From positions 62,001 to 126,000 of the forward strand of contig MNCI01000909.1 of the NCBI GenBank assembly GCA_015680685.1: 64,000 nt of DNA. Direction: 5' to 3'. Numbering within the stretch: the stretch's first letter is position 1; every line of letters starts with the position of its first letter. Origin of the DNA: Gnetum montanum (lineage: Eukaryota; Streptophyta; Gnetopsida; Gnetales; Gnetaceae). Position numbers and translations under genes: made by a program. A model generated the notes under the pieces. It had not been told where the DNA came from. It saw only the letters and a list, made by a program, of their open reading frames with translations, and did not search any database. Below are positions 1-10,894 of the stretch, piece after piece.

Positions 1-137
1 TTTTTGGATATATATATTATTCTAGTGAATTTTATTAATGTTATAAATGTTGTGATAGGCAATGTTAACATTTTTGGTTATAAGGTTAAGGGAGTAATTG
101 ATGTGATAATAGACTAAAAAAATATAATAAAAGAGAT

Positions 138-297
138 GTTAGCTAGTTTAGGCCATGGTAGATGTAGGTTGTATTGTTTTGTCAATTTAAGGCCATGGTG
201 GGCCATGTTGCTAGTTTAGAGTCTTAGTGGAGTATGATGCCAGTTTAAAGCCATAGAGGACTATGATGCCAATTTAAGGCCGTAGTGGGCCATGTTG
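138..297 (-). repeat. Post-PR tandem array of element A (about 40-bp degenerate units)
   Basis: Four or so units alternate 'tagtttaaggccat' with 'gtgggccatg'. The same motif follows PR in B (12590-12645), C (48450-49015) and D (30690-30890), always just 3' of protease. It is therefore a family feature, not random repetition. Confidence 0.7.
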
Positions 298-645
298 AAA
301 AAAAGAAGCTTATATATGTGGTTTTATGTTCTAAAGTTTTTGAATTTGTTCGATGTTTATAACATAAGAAATGTTGCAATAAATAAGTAAAAATGCAAAG
401 TAGAAACTTAGGCTACATGCATAAAGAGTAAAACAAAGTACATAAGAAGGTATAACAAATTATGCTACATGGCTATTGGTGCATTTGGTTATAAGGGCAT
501 GAAGAGGTTAATGTGCACTACACTTGTGCAAATTCTTCCTAATCTTTGAAGGATTAGGGAATGAGTAAGGTCTACTTTACATAAGTATGTATTCAACATC
601 ACCTTCATTGATGATGTTAAAAGGAAGTTCATCCTGTAATGCATC
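298..645. other. Non-coding tail between PR and array in element A
   Basis: AT-rich sequence without a supported gene. It includes the 3' end of the PR reading region and a stretch similar to the one after PR at 31100-31250 in element D ('gcaaattcttcctaatctttgaagg' type sequence). I see no further function. Confidence 0.5.
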
Positions 646-1140
646 TTATTGCTTATCATTATCATCATTGGGTTGTTGCTCTCTCTTAGGTTGATGGACT
701 TCATAAATAGGAGTTTTCTTCTGAAGCTCCACCTCTAACACTTGCTCTATGTTCACATTGTCGATAGCTAGGGGAATTACACTATCATTGTGGATGATGA
801 TTTCATCTCCCTCATAAGGAAGGTGAATTTTTTGATGTATGGATGAGGACATGGCCCATAATTGAGACAACCATGATCTTCCAAGGATAAGGTTGAATCC
901 CAATGTCTCCTCCACCACTAAGAAATTGGTAGTTGTGGGAAATTTCTCTTCTATCACAAAATCCAAGGAGATGGGCCCCTTGATTACAACCCTAGATCCA
1001 TTAAAAGACTTAAGGGTAGCTATTGATGTAGGTTGTATTTGCTCAGTTAGGTCTAGGCATTCAAAAATGGTGCATGGGATGACATTAGTTGTAGTTCCAT
1101 CATCAACATGCGCCTGATGCACTTTAAACTACCCTACATG
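646..1140 (-). pseudogene. Element A retropepsin-like aspartic protease (PR)
   Basis: The reading frame opens with an A-H-V-D-D-G active-site-like motif followed by T-T-T-N-V-I. It later contains the conserved post-flap segment G-F-N-L-I-L-G-R-S-W-L and then an I-H-L-P-Y-E-G-(D/G) motif shared with B and C. PR would cut the Gag-Pol polyprotein in the particle. The usual catalytic D-T/S-G is D-D-G here, and it is the same in element B. No stop lies within the 158-residue frame, but the upstream junction with gag is broken. It lies between gag and the tandem array. The family call is strong from the two motifs; activity is doubtful. Confidence 0.8.
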
Positions 1141-1405
1141 TATGGGTATGAACAAAGGAGCCCTAGTTACATCATAATTTTTGGGATTAACCTTGATTTC
1201 ACTATCAGAAAATAATAGGGATGTTTATTTCTCCTTCCTTGGTAAGGGAGGAACCATCACTACATGGATGGATTCCTCATTAGTGGGGATGTCCTCACTA
1301 ATGAGTATGGAATTCAAAATTTTGATAAATGTCTCATGATGTGTGGTAGAATTCATGATCAAGTCATACAAGCTAAGAGTTGTGTTCTTTTTCTTAAGGA
1401 ATTTC

Positions 1406-4104
1406 CTAACTTGATCCATCACACTGAGGAAGATTTTTATCATTGATCTTAGGCTTGTCACCATGATTATGCTTTACTTCCTCCATGTGCCCCAAAATGT
1501 GAACTTTGTCTTTAGCTTGTGGTTGTTGAGGCTTTTCCTCATTCTTTTGGTTATGGATTTTGATGTCCTCCCATGGCTTGTTGGTTGGAGTAGGTTGGGT
1601 AGAGGAGGTCATGGGTATAGTTGGAAGGGGAGTGGGCTTTAGTGGGTCCACTTCCTTTTATGCCCTTCATCTAGTTATCATTGTTGCTGCTAGAATTTTG
1701 CTTATGCTTCTTCCATTACTTAGTTGAGGTTTCCTGGTTGTCAGTCATTGATTGTGATAAAGAGGCAATAGCATTATCCATCATAGAAGGTTGTTGTGCA
1801 ATTGGTTGGGCTTTAGCTAGTTGGGTTGTGTTAGGTGGGGTCACCTTGATGACAAAAGATTCTCTCAAAGGCATTCATGATGGTACTCTTATGATAAAGG
1901 GGGATCTTGAGCTAGTGGAATCTAAAGAAGCTTTTTTGTCACAAGAGAATACTCATATCATAAATGGTTCTTTTGAGGGTCTCTAATCATTATCAATGTT
2001 GAATTTTGAAACAATGTAAGGGCTATTATTAGCATTCAATGGGTCTTTGTAAACCTGCATTGACTAATTTTATGGCTGGATTGGGTTGAAAGTATCTAAG
2101 ACTAGCTCCCCCTATCTATCATCCTTTGTAGGTCATTCTTTAGCATGAGGCATAAGTATATGTCATGACTTGGTAGTTAGTGATAATGGTAGAAGTGATC
2201 TAGTTTGAAGTACCTAGGAAGATGTGGATCATCCTTTGTTACTCAAGTGGGATCCTTGGCTATTTCTCATACCCACTCATGCTTCTTTCAAGTAGCTTTA
2301 CTCATTTGTTTATATTGCATACCTCCACTCTTCAGTAGTTGGTCTAGCAACTTGGATGGATTTAGAAGTAAGGTAGTGTACTTGAACATATTCTTCGATT
2401 CAAAGTTAGGTTTGGTTATTATCGATGCAATGGCCCTACAAGTTGATGGTTGGTTATTGTGGTCATTAGTGGGGGCCTTGGATGGGTTAGCCCTTGGTCC
2501 CTAGTTTGTGATTTTTACTTCTCTTGTCATAGTTGCTATGGCCACATTGTTTTGTTTGTTCTTCTCTTTGTCTCTCTGTGTATGTTCATTTTTATATGCC
2601 ACATAGGCCAAATCATAACTATCCTTTGTAACATCCTATATATTTTTGGTTTGGGAAAACACTTGGCTGATGGACTATGGGTTAAGATAGTAAATTTTTG
2701 ACTTGATAAAGTCATTCACCACTCCCTTGAATATGGCTAAAAGATGGGCCTTGGCAATCGGTTCTAGTATTTCATTTAGCAATCCATTCCACCATTGGAT
2801 GAACTTTCATATGGTCTTAAGGAATCCCTACTTGACCTTCATGAGTTGGTCAAGCATGGTATTAAGCTTCAAGTTATACTTGAAGTGGCTAATGAAGTGG
2901 GCTATTAAGTCCTCAATAGAGGATATGAATCCTCTGGATAAGACACAGTACCAATCAAGTACTTTCCTAGTCAAAGACATAGGGGAAATCCTCATGATAA
3001 TATGAGGCCATGTCTACAATAGAAAGCACTTAGATTTAAAGGTCATAAGGTGAGCATTGGGATCACCTTCTCCATTATACTTGCTAAATTAGGGAGTAGG
3101 GATACAAAGAGGAAATGTCAAGGGTGGAAACATAGGACTAATGCGATCATCCTGGTAGAGGTTCATAATCTTGATAGTGTGTAAAGTAGAGGCTTTAAGC
3201 CTCTTAAATTCCTTCATTAGGTCATGGGTCATTTGAAATGCTTGATTTAGGCCTTGTGGTGGCCCTATTGACTTTGGGGTTTGCACATATGGTTGTGGCA
3301 TTTGTTGTAAGGCATGTGGCCTTGCTATGGGTTGTAGGATGGAAGAAAGAGGTTGTGTCATGTTCATATCTTCTAGGCCAAACAAGGAAAAGGATATCTA
3401 TGTTGGTATTTGAGGCACAAATGGGATAAAAGGGGTGTGTAATCCTTTAGTTTATTGGGGTCCCATGATGAACCCCACATGGGTGGTTAGTGGGTTTGTG
3501 GTGTTGAAAATCACTATCAATGGTTGTACAGATCGAGGTTGTATGACAACCAACATAGATGGGTTATAGATCATAGGCTGTGATATTGATTGAGTTTGAT
3601 GGGTAGCTATGACTAGTGTGGGATCAATTGTGGTAGGGTAGGATGGAGTGGAAGATGGTGACATCATGCCCATGAACAAAACAAAGGCAAGAGGAAAACG
3701 CTTGACGGCCTTTGGAGTTGCTTATTGGAACAATTCTCCTAGGATATTTTCATGCTTAGATTCTATCATAAATTTATCCTTCTCTTCTTGTTGCTCCTCT
3801 AAGCTATGCTTGTCATCTTCTTTCTTCATCTTAATCAATTGGGCTAGGATACTTGCATAAATATTGGTTAGAGGTATTTTTTCATAGGGGGAAGGGTTGT
3901 ACTCCTTACCATTATGGTGGATGAGTTTGAATTCCCTTTTGGCTTCTACTTCCAAACATTGAATCAACATCCTAGCCTCTATTTTGACACAAATGTAGTT
4001 ATATCAGTCTTCATTTATGGCTGCAAAATCAGGACATTTTTCCTAACCCTCAAAGATTGCCTACATTCAATGATAGCAAAGTCTTTAGGGTCATAGACAC
4101 TCAT
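1406..4104 (-). pseudogene. Element A gag (broken, several frames)
   Basis: Structural capsid/nucleocapsid region read in pieces on the minus strand. The N-terminal part (about 4104 to 3720) contains E-A-K-R-E-F-K-L-I-H-H-N-G-K-E-Y, matching the equivalent segments of B and D. The capsid part lies around 2600-3200, where 'YQDDRISP' precedes the deleted capsid start. The knuckle region (about 2117-2210) reads Y-F-K-L-D-H-F-Y-H-Y-H then H-D-I-Y-L-C; its first cysteine is tyrosine-like, so zinc binding is lost compared with B. The Pro/Gln-rich linker before PR is at 1406-1651. Stops and frameshifts are frequent. The start at 4104 is the nearest ATG to the conserved segment and is approximate. 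Confidence 0.7.
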
Positions 4105-4891
4105 GGCTTGTTGGCTAGGACCTTCACCAATGAAGATGAGAGGCAACTTGATGGATTGGTAGAAAGACATGAATATTTCTTTAAAAGTGGCTGAAAATAG
4201 ACTATAAAAGGAAAAAATAGAGGTGATTTCCAATAAGTGGAATTCAAAAATGGTCAAAGGAAGTAAAAACAACTGAAAATGGAGTACTTTCTATAAGTAG
4301 TAAGTAGGGGTAATGGGGTTTACCTCTTTATCAAAAATAGAATGTGTGGAACATTGGTGTTAAGCCTCACCCACAGTGGCCCCCTAACTACCTCTACACT
4401 AGGTATGATAGGGGGGATGGAAGAAGGAGGGTGAGATGATGAAAAACTTACACCTTGTAATCTAATGTTGATGAAAGGAGAAAGGCTAAAAATCAAAGTG
4501 GAAAATTGTTGTTTTTCCACTAAGACTAGTTTTGGTAGGCTATCAATTTTCTTAGTTTGGAAAGATGGGGGGAAGCTAACTTTCAAAATTTTTATGATTT
4601 CTAGAAGGGTTGCACCACCCACTTTGGAAACTGAATAATATTAGCAAAAAAAAATGAAAAAAATGAGAGAAAGGTATCAATGCTAGCTTTGGGCTAAAAA
4701 ATTCGTAGTAGTTGCTATGAAAAGGCAACACCCAACCACTTGCAACTTTCACATTACAATTTTGGTTATAGCCAGGAAGGAGTAACATTGATTTTTTGAA
4801 GGTTTTGGCTACAAAAAATCAAAGTAAAGTTTGCAAATGGAAACTTTGGCAATGGGAGAGATAGATCTAGTTATAGAAATTGTGTAGAGAT

Positions 4892-4907
4892 CCTTCTTCT
4901 AATGCTA
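4892..4907 (-). other. Primer-binding site of element A (tRNA-Asn type, decayed)
   Basis: The minus-strand sequence is a decayed match to TGGCGCTAGAAGGAGGG, which is complementary to the 3' end of plant tRNA-Asn plus CCA. It lies 7 bp from the inner LTR end at 4915. The same spacing and motif occur at 38840, 42491 and 63322. Confidence 0.7.
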
Positions 4908-5627
4908 AGAAAACTGTTGCAACTAAAAAAATCAATCACTGAAAAAATGATGGATCTAGTGTGGTAGCCTCAATCTCAAATCCCCAAGGCCTCTGAAGAA
5001 ATGAGATTCAAGGTATCCTAGATGGTCTAGTAGATCACCCAGGGACTTACAAAGTGCAAAATGAATGATCCAAATAGTGAAAAATATAGATCTAAAAATT
5101 AAAAGCAAAATATTCTACACAAAAATTGAAAATTAAAAACTTTATTTAAACAAATAAAGAATAAGTTCAGGGATGTGCACAAGTGTTGCCCTTGAGAAAG
5201 TAGAAGGGGGTTCACTAGGGTAGGAATTCAAAGCCTATTGAAGCTGATGTGATCTGCTTCACAATTCGAATGCTCAGCCACTCCTAATATTTTCAAACCT
5301 TATTTTTTGCAATCTTAGATCTACAATTTGGATTATTATTGGGGGTGAGAAAAGTGAGAAATTTGGCTACTTGATTACACCACATTTGGGGCTGGAAGCC
5401 CCAAAAATGCAGCATTGACACCAAAAGTTCACTAGTCTCAGGGTGATAGAGTTACAATGCTTTCACCTTTGGGTTCAGGAAAATGCAAGAGATTGCAAGA
5501 GCTCTTAAGTGCTTGAGAATTCCCAAGTGTGGAATTGCCAAAAGTCTCAAATTTTTAAAGAGTTTGTAATCATGAAAATTGTGCTACCATGAAAAATATT
5601 TGAGCCTATAAATGATTTTTGGGGCTA

Positions 5628-5637
5628 GTTTTTATAG
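5628..5637 (-). promoter_or_regulatory. TATA-like element in the A/D LTR
   Basis: The minus strand reads ctataaaaac, placed in the LTR as TATA boxes are in the other LTRs of this window, upstream of the transcribed R-U5 part. Confidence 0.4.
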
Positions 5638-6084
5638 GTTTTAGGCCATGAATGGTGCTACAAAATGACTATAATTTGGCTACACAATAGTTTCAAATTG
5701 GCTATAATTTGGCTACACAATAGTTGCAAATTGGTTGTAATTTTGCTACTAATTTCTACCTTGTACAGGTGAGATGGATGCCCAAATTTGGAGGGGTTAC
5801 TGTATCTTGCAAGTGCCTTCCCCCATGGCCATTTCGTTTACTATAAATAGTAACAGGGGCACATCTTCCATGTTGGAGATGAATCTTCCATGCTGAGCCT
5901 TTTGTCATCCTTGTTGAAGTGGTTGGTTAATGTTGGAGTGCATGGAGTCTTGAAATTTTTCTTTTGTGGCTCCCACACTACGGCCATGTAGTTTCCACAC
6001 TGAGGGGAAAAGCCTCCACTTTTCCATACTAGGGATATGTGAGATTTACCTTTTGCAAGTGTTTTTAGTGTAGAAAAATATCTA

Positions 6085-6679
6085 CCCTTCACCAAACCCA
6101 TCAAATTGTCATTTTTGGCATTCTAAAAGGCAATTTTGAACCCCCCTTGAAGCCCAAATATAAAAACTAGGTGACACTTTTCACTTGGAGAATCAAGCTT
6201 TGACCACTTATGAGTCATCTTTTAGCCTTAAAAGTATGGAATATGTGTGATTGCCCCTCATGGATTACAATCTTTACATTTATAATAAATTTTTACCTCA
6301 AGTTGTATGGGGTGAAAGCTAGATGATGAAAACTGGCTATAACATGAAATTTTTTGTGGTGTTTCAGTTTCATACCCCCTCCTCCCAATATGTATCTCTA
6401 GCATGAACAGTGATGTACCCCATATAAAACCCATTAGAATGTCAATTTTGACATCCCTAAACACATTTTTAACACCCCCAAGCCCAAATATAGGCATTAC
6501 TTAGCTTTTTTCACTTGAGGGATAAGGCTTTGACCACTTATGAGGTATTTTTCAGCTCTAAAAGTATAAAGTATGTGAGATTGCATCTCATGGATTACAA
6601 TCTTCACATTTTATGATGCAATTTTAACCTAGGGTATTATGGGATGAGGGTTACAACATGTAATTTTGGTGGTGTTTCA
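6085..6679 (-). repeat. Direct duplication (about 315-330 bp) of the LTR start
   Basis: Two copies (about 6085-6366 and 6405-6679) share 'agcccaaatata', 'gaccacttatgag', 'catggattacaatctt' and the terminal 'gtggtgtttca'. The offset is 330 bp at the inner marker and 313 bp at the terminus. Either an internal tandem duplication in U3 or a scar of LTR-LTR recombination. Confidence 0.7.
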
Positions 6680-6696
6680 TTGGCCCCTCTTTGTTG
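6680..6696 (-). other. Polypurine tract of element D
   Basis: The minus strand reads aacaaagaggggccaa directly before the LTR start TGAAACACC. The same tract occurs before the 3' LTRs of B (10877) and C (59793). It primes plus-strand DNA synthesis in LTR elements. Confidence 0.8.
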
Positions 6697-7720
6697 ATAT
6701 CTAGAGGATTGACCCAATAAGCACCAACAAAGAATACAAAACACCACCATAGGTCCATCACCAACATTTTCTCTTCACTCTTCATTTATTTGTATTGAAC
6801 CATGCCAAAGAATGCTTGTGATGATGGGATAAGGCTATGACATGATAATGGTTATGGAGGTTAATAATGCATTCCATAGTTGACATCATGGCTATGGTAT
6901 CAACATGTTGATCAGTTAGTGGTTTCAACACTTAATGTTTTTGAAATATTGGCCACTTGAAAAATGCATTTAAGGACATAACATCTTACTCCAAAGTTTC
7001 TTATGTCATTGGGCTCCTCCCTTTGCATGTTTGGAGCTATTGACTTGAAATTTTGGTCTTCATGGGCCATTTTGGCTTCTTGGTAATTTTCTGTTCCATT
7101 TTTTGTGGGGTGCAACCTTCATTAGGTTTGTTTGCCAAGGTTGGTTTTGATATGATTTTCTTGCTAAATATGGTATGTTACACTTAGTAGACTTAATCGA
7201 TTTCCCATTGAATGAGATGTGTTATGCACAATGGACATAATGGTTTTCTTATTGAATGAGAGGTGTTACATCCAACAGAGTTGTGGGTGGAGCATGATGA
7301 AGGGATGTCATATGGCCATAATGCATGAATGTCAAACATCAGTCAACATTGTTGCTTAGGGTAAGGAAGGCTATAATAAGGCTATAGGATTGTGTTCAAG
7401 GAGATGATAATGGAGAATGATGTAGTGCAAGAACTCTTGACATAGCAAGAAAAACTCACCAAATCTTGCACATCAAGATCATGTGATGACTTGTTGTCAT
7501 GATGAGTTGTACCTTCATGACGACTTCTAGGCTTCATCCTGAAAGCACAACTCTAAGAGGATAAGAAAATCAATCAATAAATACTAGTTATTACAATACA
7601 ATGCATAAGGCCATAAAGAATGATCAAACCAAGCTACCATAGGTTACATATGCCACAAAGTTTAATAGTTTCTTTGTTGTGCAAAAGATGGTTATGCAGG
7701 TTCACTTTTTTTTGGATGTG
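6697..7720 (-). other. 3' untranslated region of element D
   Basis: No coding sequence is recognisable. The part around 7440-7570 resembles element B sequence at 11730-11840 ('gcacaactctaagaggataag' type), which lies in the same place between the arrays and the PPT. It is D sequence left of the element B insertion. Confidence 0.55.
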
Positions 7721-7725
7721 ATGGT
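7721..7725. repeat. Left target-site duplication of element B
   Basis: 'atggt' directly precedes the LTR end at 7726 and recurs exactly at 18656-18660 after the other LTR. It marks a clean nested insertion into element D. Confidence 0.85.
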
Positions 7726-7999
7726 TGTACTGTCTGAAATCGCTAGTGTAAGGCTGGAGGAAAAAAATGAACACCAAAAGATCTCCGGAGAGATATAGCT
7801 GACCCTTCCTTCGCATGAGGGAAAGCTGGAAAAATGAAGGCAAAGTGCCTTAGATGGTCTGCACGCAAATCAACTAAGGACTTTCCCGAGCATAAGCTAT
7901 GGTTTGCACTGGGGTTATCGTAACAAATGTAAAAAAAATATGTAAATGGAGCATAGATGTAATGTAAGAATGGAACGAAATGATGCAAATGTAAAAAAA

Positions 8000-8108
8000 T
8001 GAACTAGAATAATGTAAACAACGCGATGAACCAGAATAATGTAAACAGTGCAATGAACTAGAATAATGTAAACAGTGCAATGAAGAAAAATAATGTAAAC
8101 AACGTAAT
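8000..8108 (-). repeat. 27-bp tandem repeat in the element B 3' LTR
   Basis: Four units of 'agaataatgtaaaca' plus about 12 bp, with anchors at 8011, 8038, 8065 and 8092: exactly 27-bp spacing. Three units occur at the matching place in the other LTR (anchors 17064, 17091, 17118). Confidence 0.9.
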
Positions 8109-8340
8109 GGAAAGAAAAATATTGTATTGTATTGATTTAGAGAATAAAGTGCACTGGTCAAAATGCAGTTGCGTGTGTAGATGGTAGGTCAAGTATCAAG
8201 CCCTGGGATGAAGGATGAAGCATTTGTAGATGCTCAAGTGCTAGGGATCACGTGCGCTCGAGTGTCCAAGGTTGCCAGTCAATGCTCTTTAGGTCATCCT
8301 GTTTGCAATATTTCCAACCCCATTTATGTCAATGAATAGG

Positions 8341-8350
8341 GTATTTATAC
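8341..8350 (-). promoter_or_regulatory. TATA box of the element B 3' LTR
   Basis: The minus strand reads gtataaatac, matching TATA sequences in the C, F and D LTRs. The same box in the 5' LTR appears on the plus strand (about 17359-17367) only because that segment is flipped. Confidence 0.55.
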
Positions 8351-8819
8351 ATTTTGCTAGGCTCGGGAGTAGGATTCGTCAATGAGGTCAATGGCTGTGA
8401 GATGAGAGAAAAACGGATCGTGTGACAGGTGTACATAGGCAGACTATGTTCTAAACTGGATGCACTGTATTTTACAATTTGTTTTAGCTTGCACAAGCTA
8501 GCTTACGCTCATGTACAATTTGTAGTGTAAGAGCTTGACTAGCTCAAAAATGTGAAAAAATTTACAATGACTGATACTGTACAATAAGAGCATTTTCGTT
8601 TGGCTCACTTGGAATTTCTAAATCTATGACCTGGCTGCTACTAGAAATGTTTTTTCTTTATCAAGGTTACCAGTGTGTGTCTGAAGTACTTTTGCTTGGT
8701 CATGACCTGTGCTCACGTTGGGCTCATGCTACTAGTGTGACCTCAGCATGACCTCAGTGTGAGCAAGCTGAGATGGTACATTTCACACTAAATCTTGATT
8801 TTTTCAGACTTATTTTTCA

Positions 8820-9715
8820 AGTGTAACTACTGCCTACCCTTGGGGACCTCCGAAATAGCCCCTGATGGTTCACAATTCAATAGGCAAGGTTCCCCTAGGG
8901 CCCACAGGTCACTGCACCAACGTTCGACATCTAGAATCAAAATGTTTGGGCTTAGAATGCTTGGTTTTGACTAAGTACATTTTGGTCATGCTGGCTTACA
9001 CTGCACAACGTAAGGATCAGCGTCACCAAATTTTGGAGCCTCAAAACTAAGTCAAAACAAGCTAAAATCAGGTAAAAAGACCCTCATGACCTTCACCAAG
9101 GTCCCCAATAGCTCCCAACCTCCATAAAATCAAAATTTGAGCCTCAAATATGCCATTTTGACTTAGTGATGCTGGGGTTACTTTTTTAGACGTTGCATAG
9201 CGTAAGGATCAGCGTCACCAACTTTTGGAGCCCCGAAACTGAGTCAAAATAGGTTGAAATCAGGCACAAGGACCCCCCATGACCTTCACCAAGGTCTCCA
9301 GTAGCTCCCAGCCTCTAGAAAATTAAAATTTGGGTCTCAAAATGTGCCAGTTTGACTTGGTGACGCTGGGGTTACTTTTTAGACGCTGCACAGCGTAAGG
9401 ATTAGGATCCCCAACTTTTTGAGCCCTAAAACTGAGCCAAAATAGGCTGAAATCAAGCACAAGGACCCCCCATGACCTTCACTAAGGTCCCTAGCAACTC
9501 CTAGCCTCCAAAAAATTAAAATTTGGGCCTCAAATGTGCCATTTTGACTTGGTGACGCTGGGGTTACTTTTCAGACGCTGCACAACGTAAGGATCAGCGT
9601 CACCAACTTTTGGAGCCCCAAAATTGAGCCAAAACAGACCAAAATTAAGCACAAGGATCCCCCATGACCTTCACCAAGGTCCCCAGTAGCTCCTAGCATC
9701 CATTCACATTGGGGC
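8820..9715 (+). repeat. 192-bp tandem repeat array inside the B 3' LTR
   Basis: Four well-kept units and a partial first one share 'cgtaaggatcagcgtcacc' and 'gaccttcaccaaggtc'. The anchor 'aagga' falls at 9012, 9204, 9397 and 9589, giving spacings of 192, 193 and 192 bp. Units are CpG-rich for this window. The array is absent from the partner LTR. Confidence 0.9.
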
Positions 9716-10067
9716 TAAACATCCGCCTTGCAATCATTCTACAACTACGTTCTGACCTATGCACTTCTTTGTAATCTTCAATCAATACAAACAATTACAT
9801 TTTTTTTGCCAATCATATTTATAGTTTACATTATTTTTTGTTTACATTGTTTACACCTTGTTTGAGCTTGTCCATGTTTATGTTTGCATTTGTTTAAAAT
9901 AACCCGGGGAAGTCCTTGTTTGATCTGCGTGCAGACCATCCAAGGCACTCTGCCTTTGTTTATTTCCAGCTTTCCCTCGCAGGTGAAGGCAGGGTCTTAC
10001 TTTTTCATTTGTAGATCTCTCGGTGTTCATTTATTCCAGCCTCTCATCGATAATTTTGGATGGTACA
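9715..10067 (+). mobile_element. Inverted fragment of a related LTR end
   Basis: Read on the plus strand, it contains 'gcgtgcagaccatc' and 'agctttccctcgca' and ends 'tggtaca'. This is the reverse complement of the B LTR inner end (7726 to about 7900, for example 'gatggtctgcacgc'). With the 192-bp array it looks like the 3' two thirds of a related LTR in opposite orientation. No TGAAACACC start and no clean target duplication is visible. Confidence 0.65.
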
Positions 10068-10876
10068 CTGGGCGTGACTCCAGCATGACCCCAGCATGAC
10101 CTTAGCATGACCTGGGCATGAGCACAACGTGCGTGAAAAAAAATGATGAGTTTTGTGTCAAAATTCCACCTTTAAGACTTTTTTTTGAAGTGTAACTGCT
10201 ACCTAACCTTGAGGGCATCCTATATGTTTAATTTGGGCTTGTCTGTGCTTGGATTTAGGCCACTTTTGATAGCTCACGTTGGGCTCACGCTGTCAGCGTG
10301 ACCTCAGCATGAGCTCAGTCTGACTTGGGCGTGACTCCAGCGTGACCTCAGCATGAGTGCTGAAAATGGTGTATTTTCGAGTCTAAAATCATAATTCTGA
10401 GGGTTGGGACCTGGAGCAATCATTAGTGGACCTTTAGGGTGACTTGTACCTTCAAAATCAGACCATTTTGATGCTATTTTTGGGTGCTCACATTGGACTC
10501 ATGCTGGACTCACATTGCTAGTGTGACCTGGGCATGACCTCAGCATGAGTAACAAGATTTGTGTAATTTTGACTTAAAATCTTGGGTTCTCGATGCTGAA
10601 ACTTGGAGTAGTCATCAGTGGGCCTCGAGGGGGCCTTACCTATTCAAATTAGGACTGTTTTGACTTGATTTGGAAGCTGTCAGGGTTGGTCACGTTGAGG
10701 GGAAGCTAGCTTGACAACATGAGCAAGCTGGCTTGAGCAAGATGGCTTGAGCAAGCTAGCTTAAACAAGTTGGGCATGAGTTCCATGCCTTAGTCAATTT
10801 TTTACCTCCAGAATGCCAAAAAGAGCTTGAGTCGTTCTTGTTTCAAAGTGTTAAGCTGAAATTTTGTGGTGTTTCA

Positions 10877-10894
10877 TTGGCCCCTCTTTGTTGA
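10877..10894 (-). other. Polypurine tract of element B
   Basis: The minus strand reads aacaaagaggggccaa abutting the LTR start at 10876; identical in form to the D and C tracts. Confidence 0.85.

Larger units (their letters stand above)
1..4907 (-). mobile_element. Element A: Tat-type Ty3/gypsy gag-PR body, truncated by window edge
   Basis: Read on the minus strand, this segment runs PBS (4892-4907), short leader, gag (from about 4104 down), protease (about 1140 to 646) and then a 'ggccatggtgggcc' repeat array near the left edge. The order and sequence match elements B, C and D in this window. Its 5' LTR is the copy at 4915-6679. RT and IN are not in view; they could lie beyond the left edge or be missing, as in element B. 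Every domain is broken by stops, so this is an inactive relic. Confidence 0.8.
4915..6679 (-). mobile_element. LTR shared by element D (3' LTR) and element A (5' LTR)
   Basis: A 1.77-kb LTR on the minus strand. The outer end (plus 6674-6679, 'gtttca') corresponds to the family start TGAAACACC; the inner end is 'tg' at 4915. A polypurine tract adjoins the high-coordinate end (6680-6696) and a PBS adjoins the low end (4892-4907), so it works as 3' LTR for D and 5' LTR for A. The inner 200 bp align with the D 5' LTR at 63343 onward. A TATA-like element is at 5628-5637. The upstream quarter is duplicated: 6085-6366 repeats as 6405-6679, each copy ending in 'gtggtgtttca'. Confidence 0.75.
7726..10876 (-). 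mobile_element. Element B 3' LTR (with internal rearrangement)
   Basis: The inner end at 7726 ('tgtactg') and outer end at 10876 ('ggtgtttca') match the 5' LTR at 16780-18655. It is 3.15 kb, longer than the partner because about 1.2 kb at 8847-10067 replaces roughly 95 bp of the partner. U3 carries repeated 'gctcacgttgggctcacgctg' and 'gcatgacctcagcatgag' blocks (about 8710, 10272, 10495). Confidence 0.8.
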
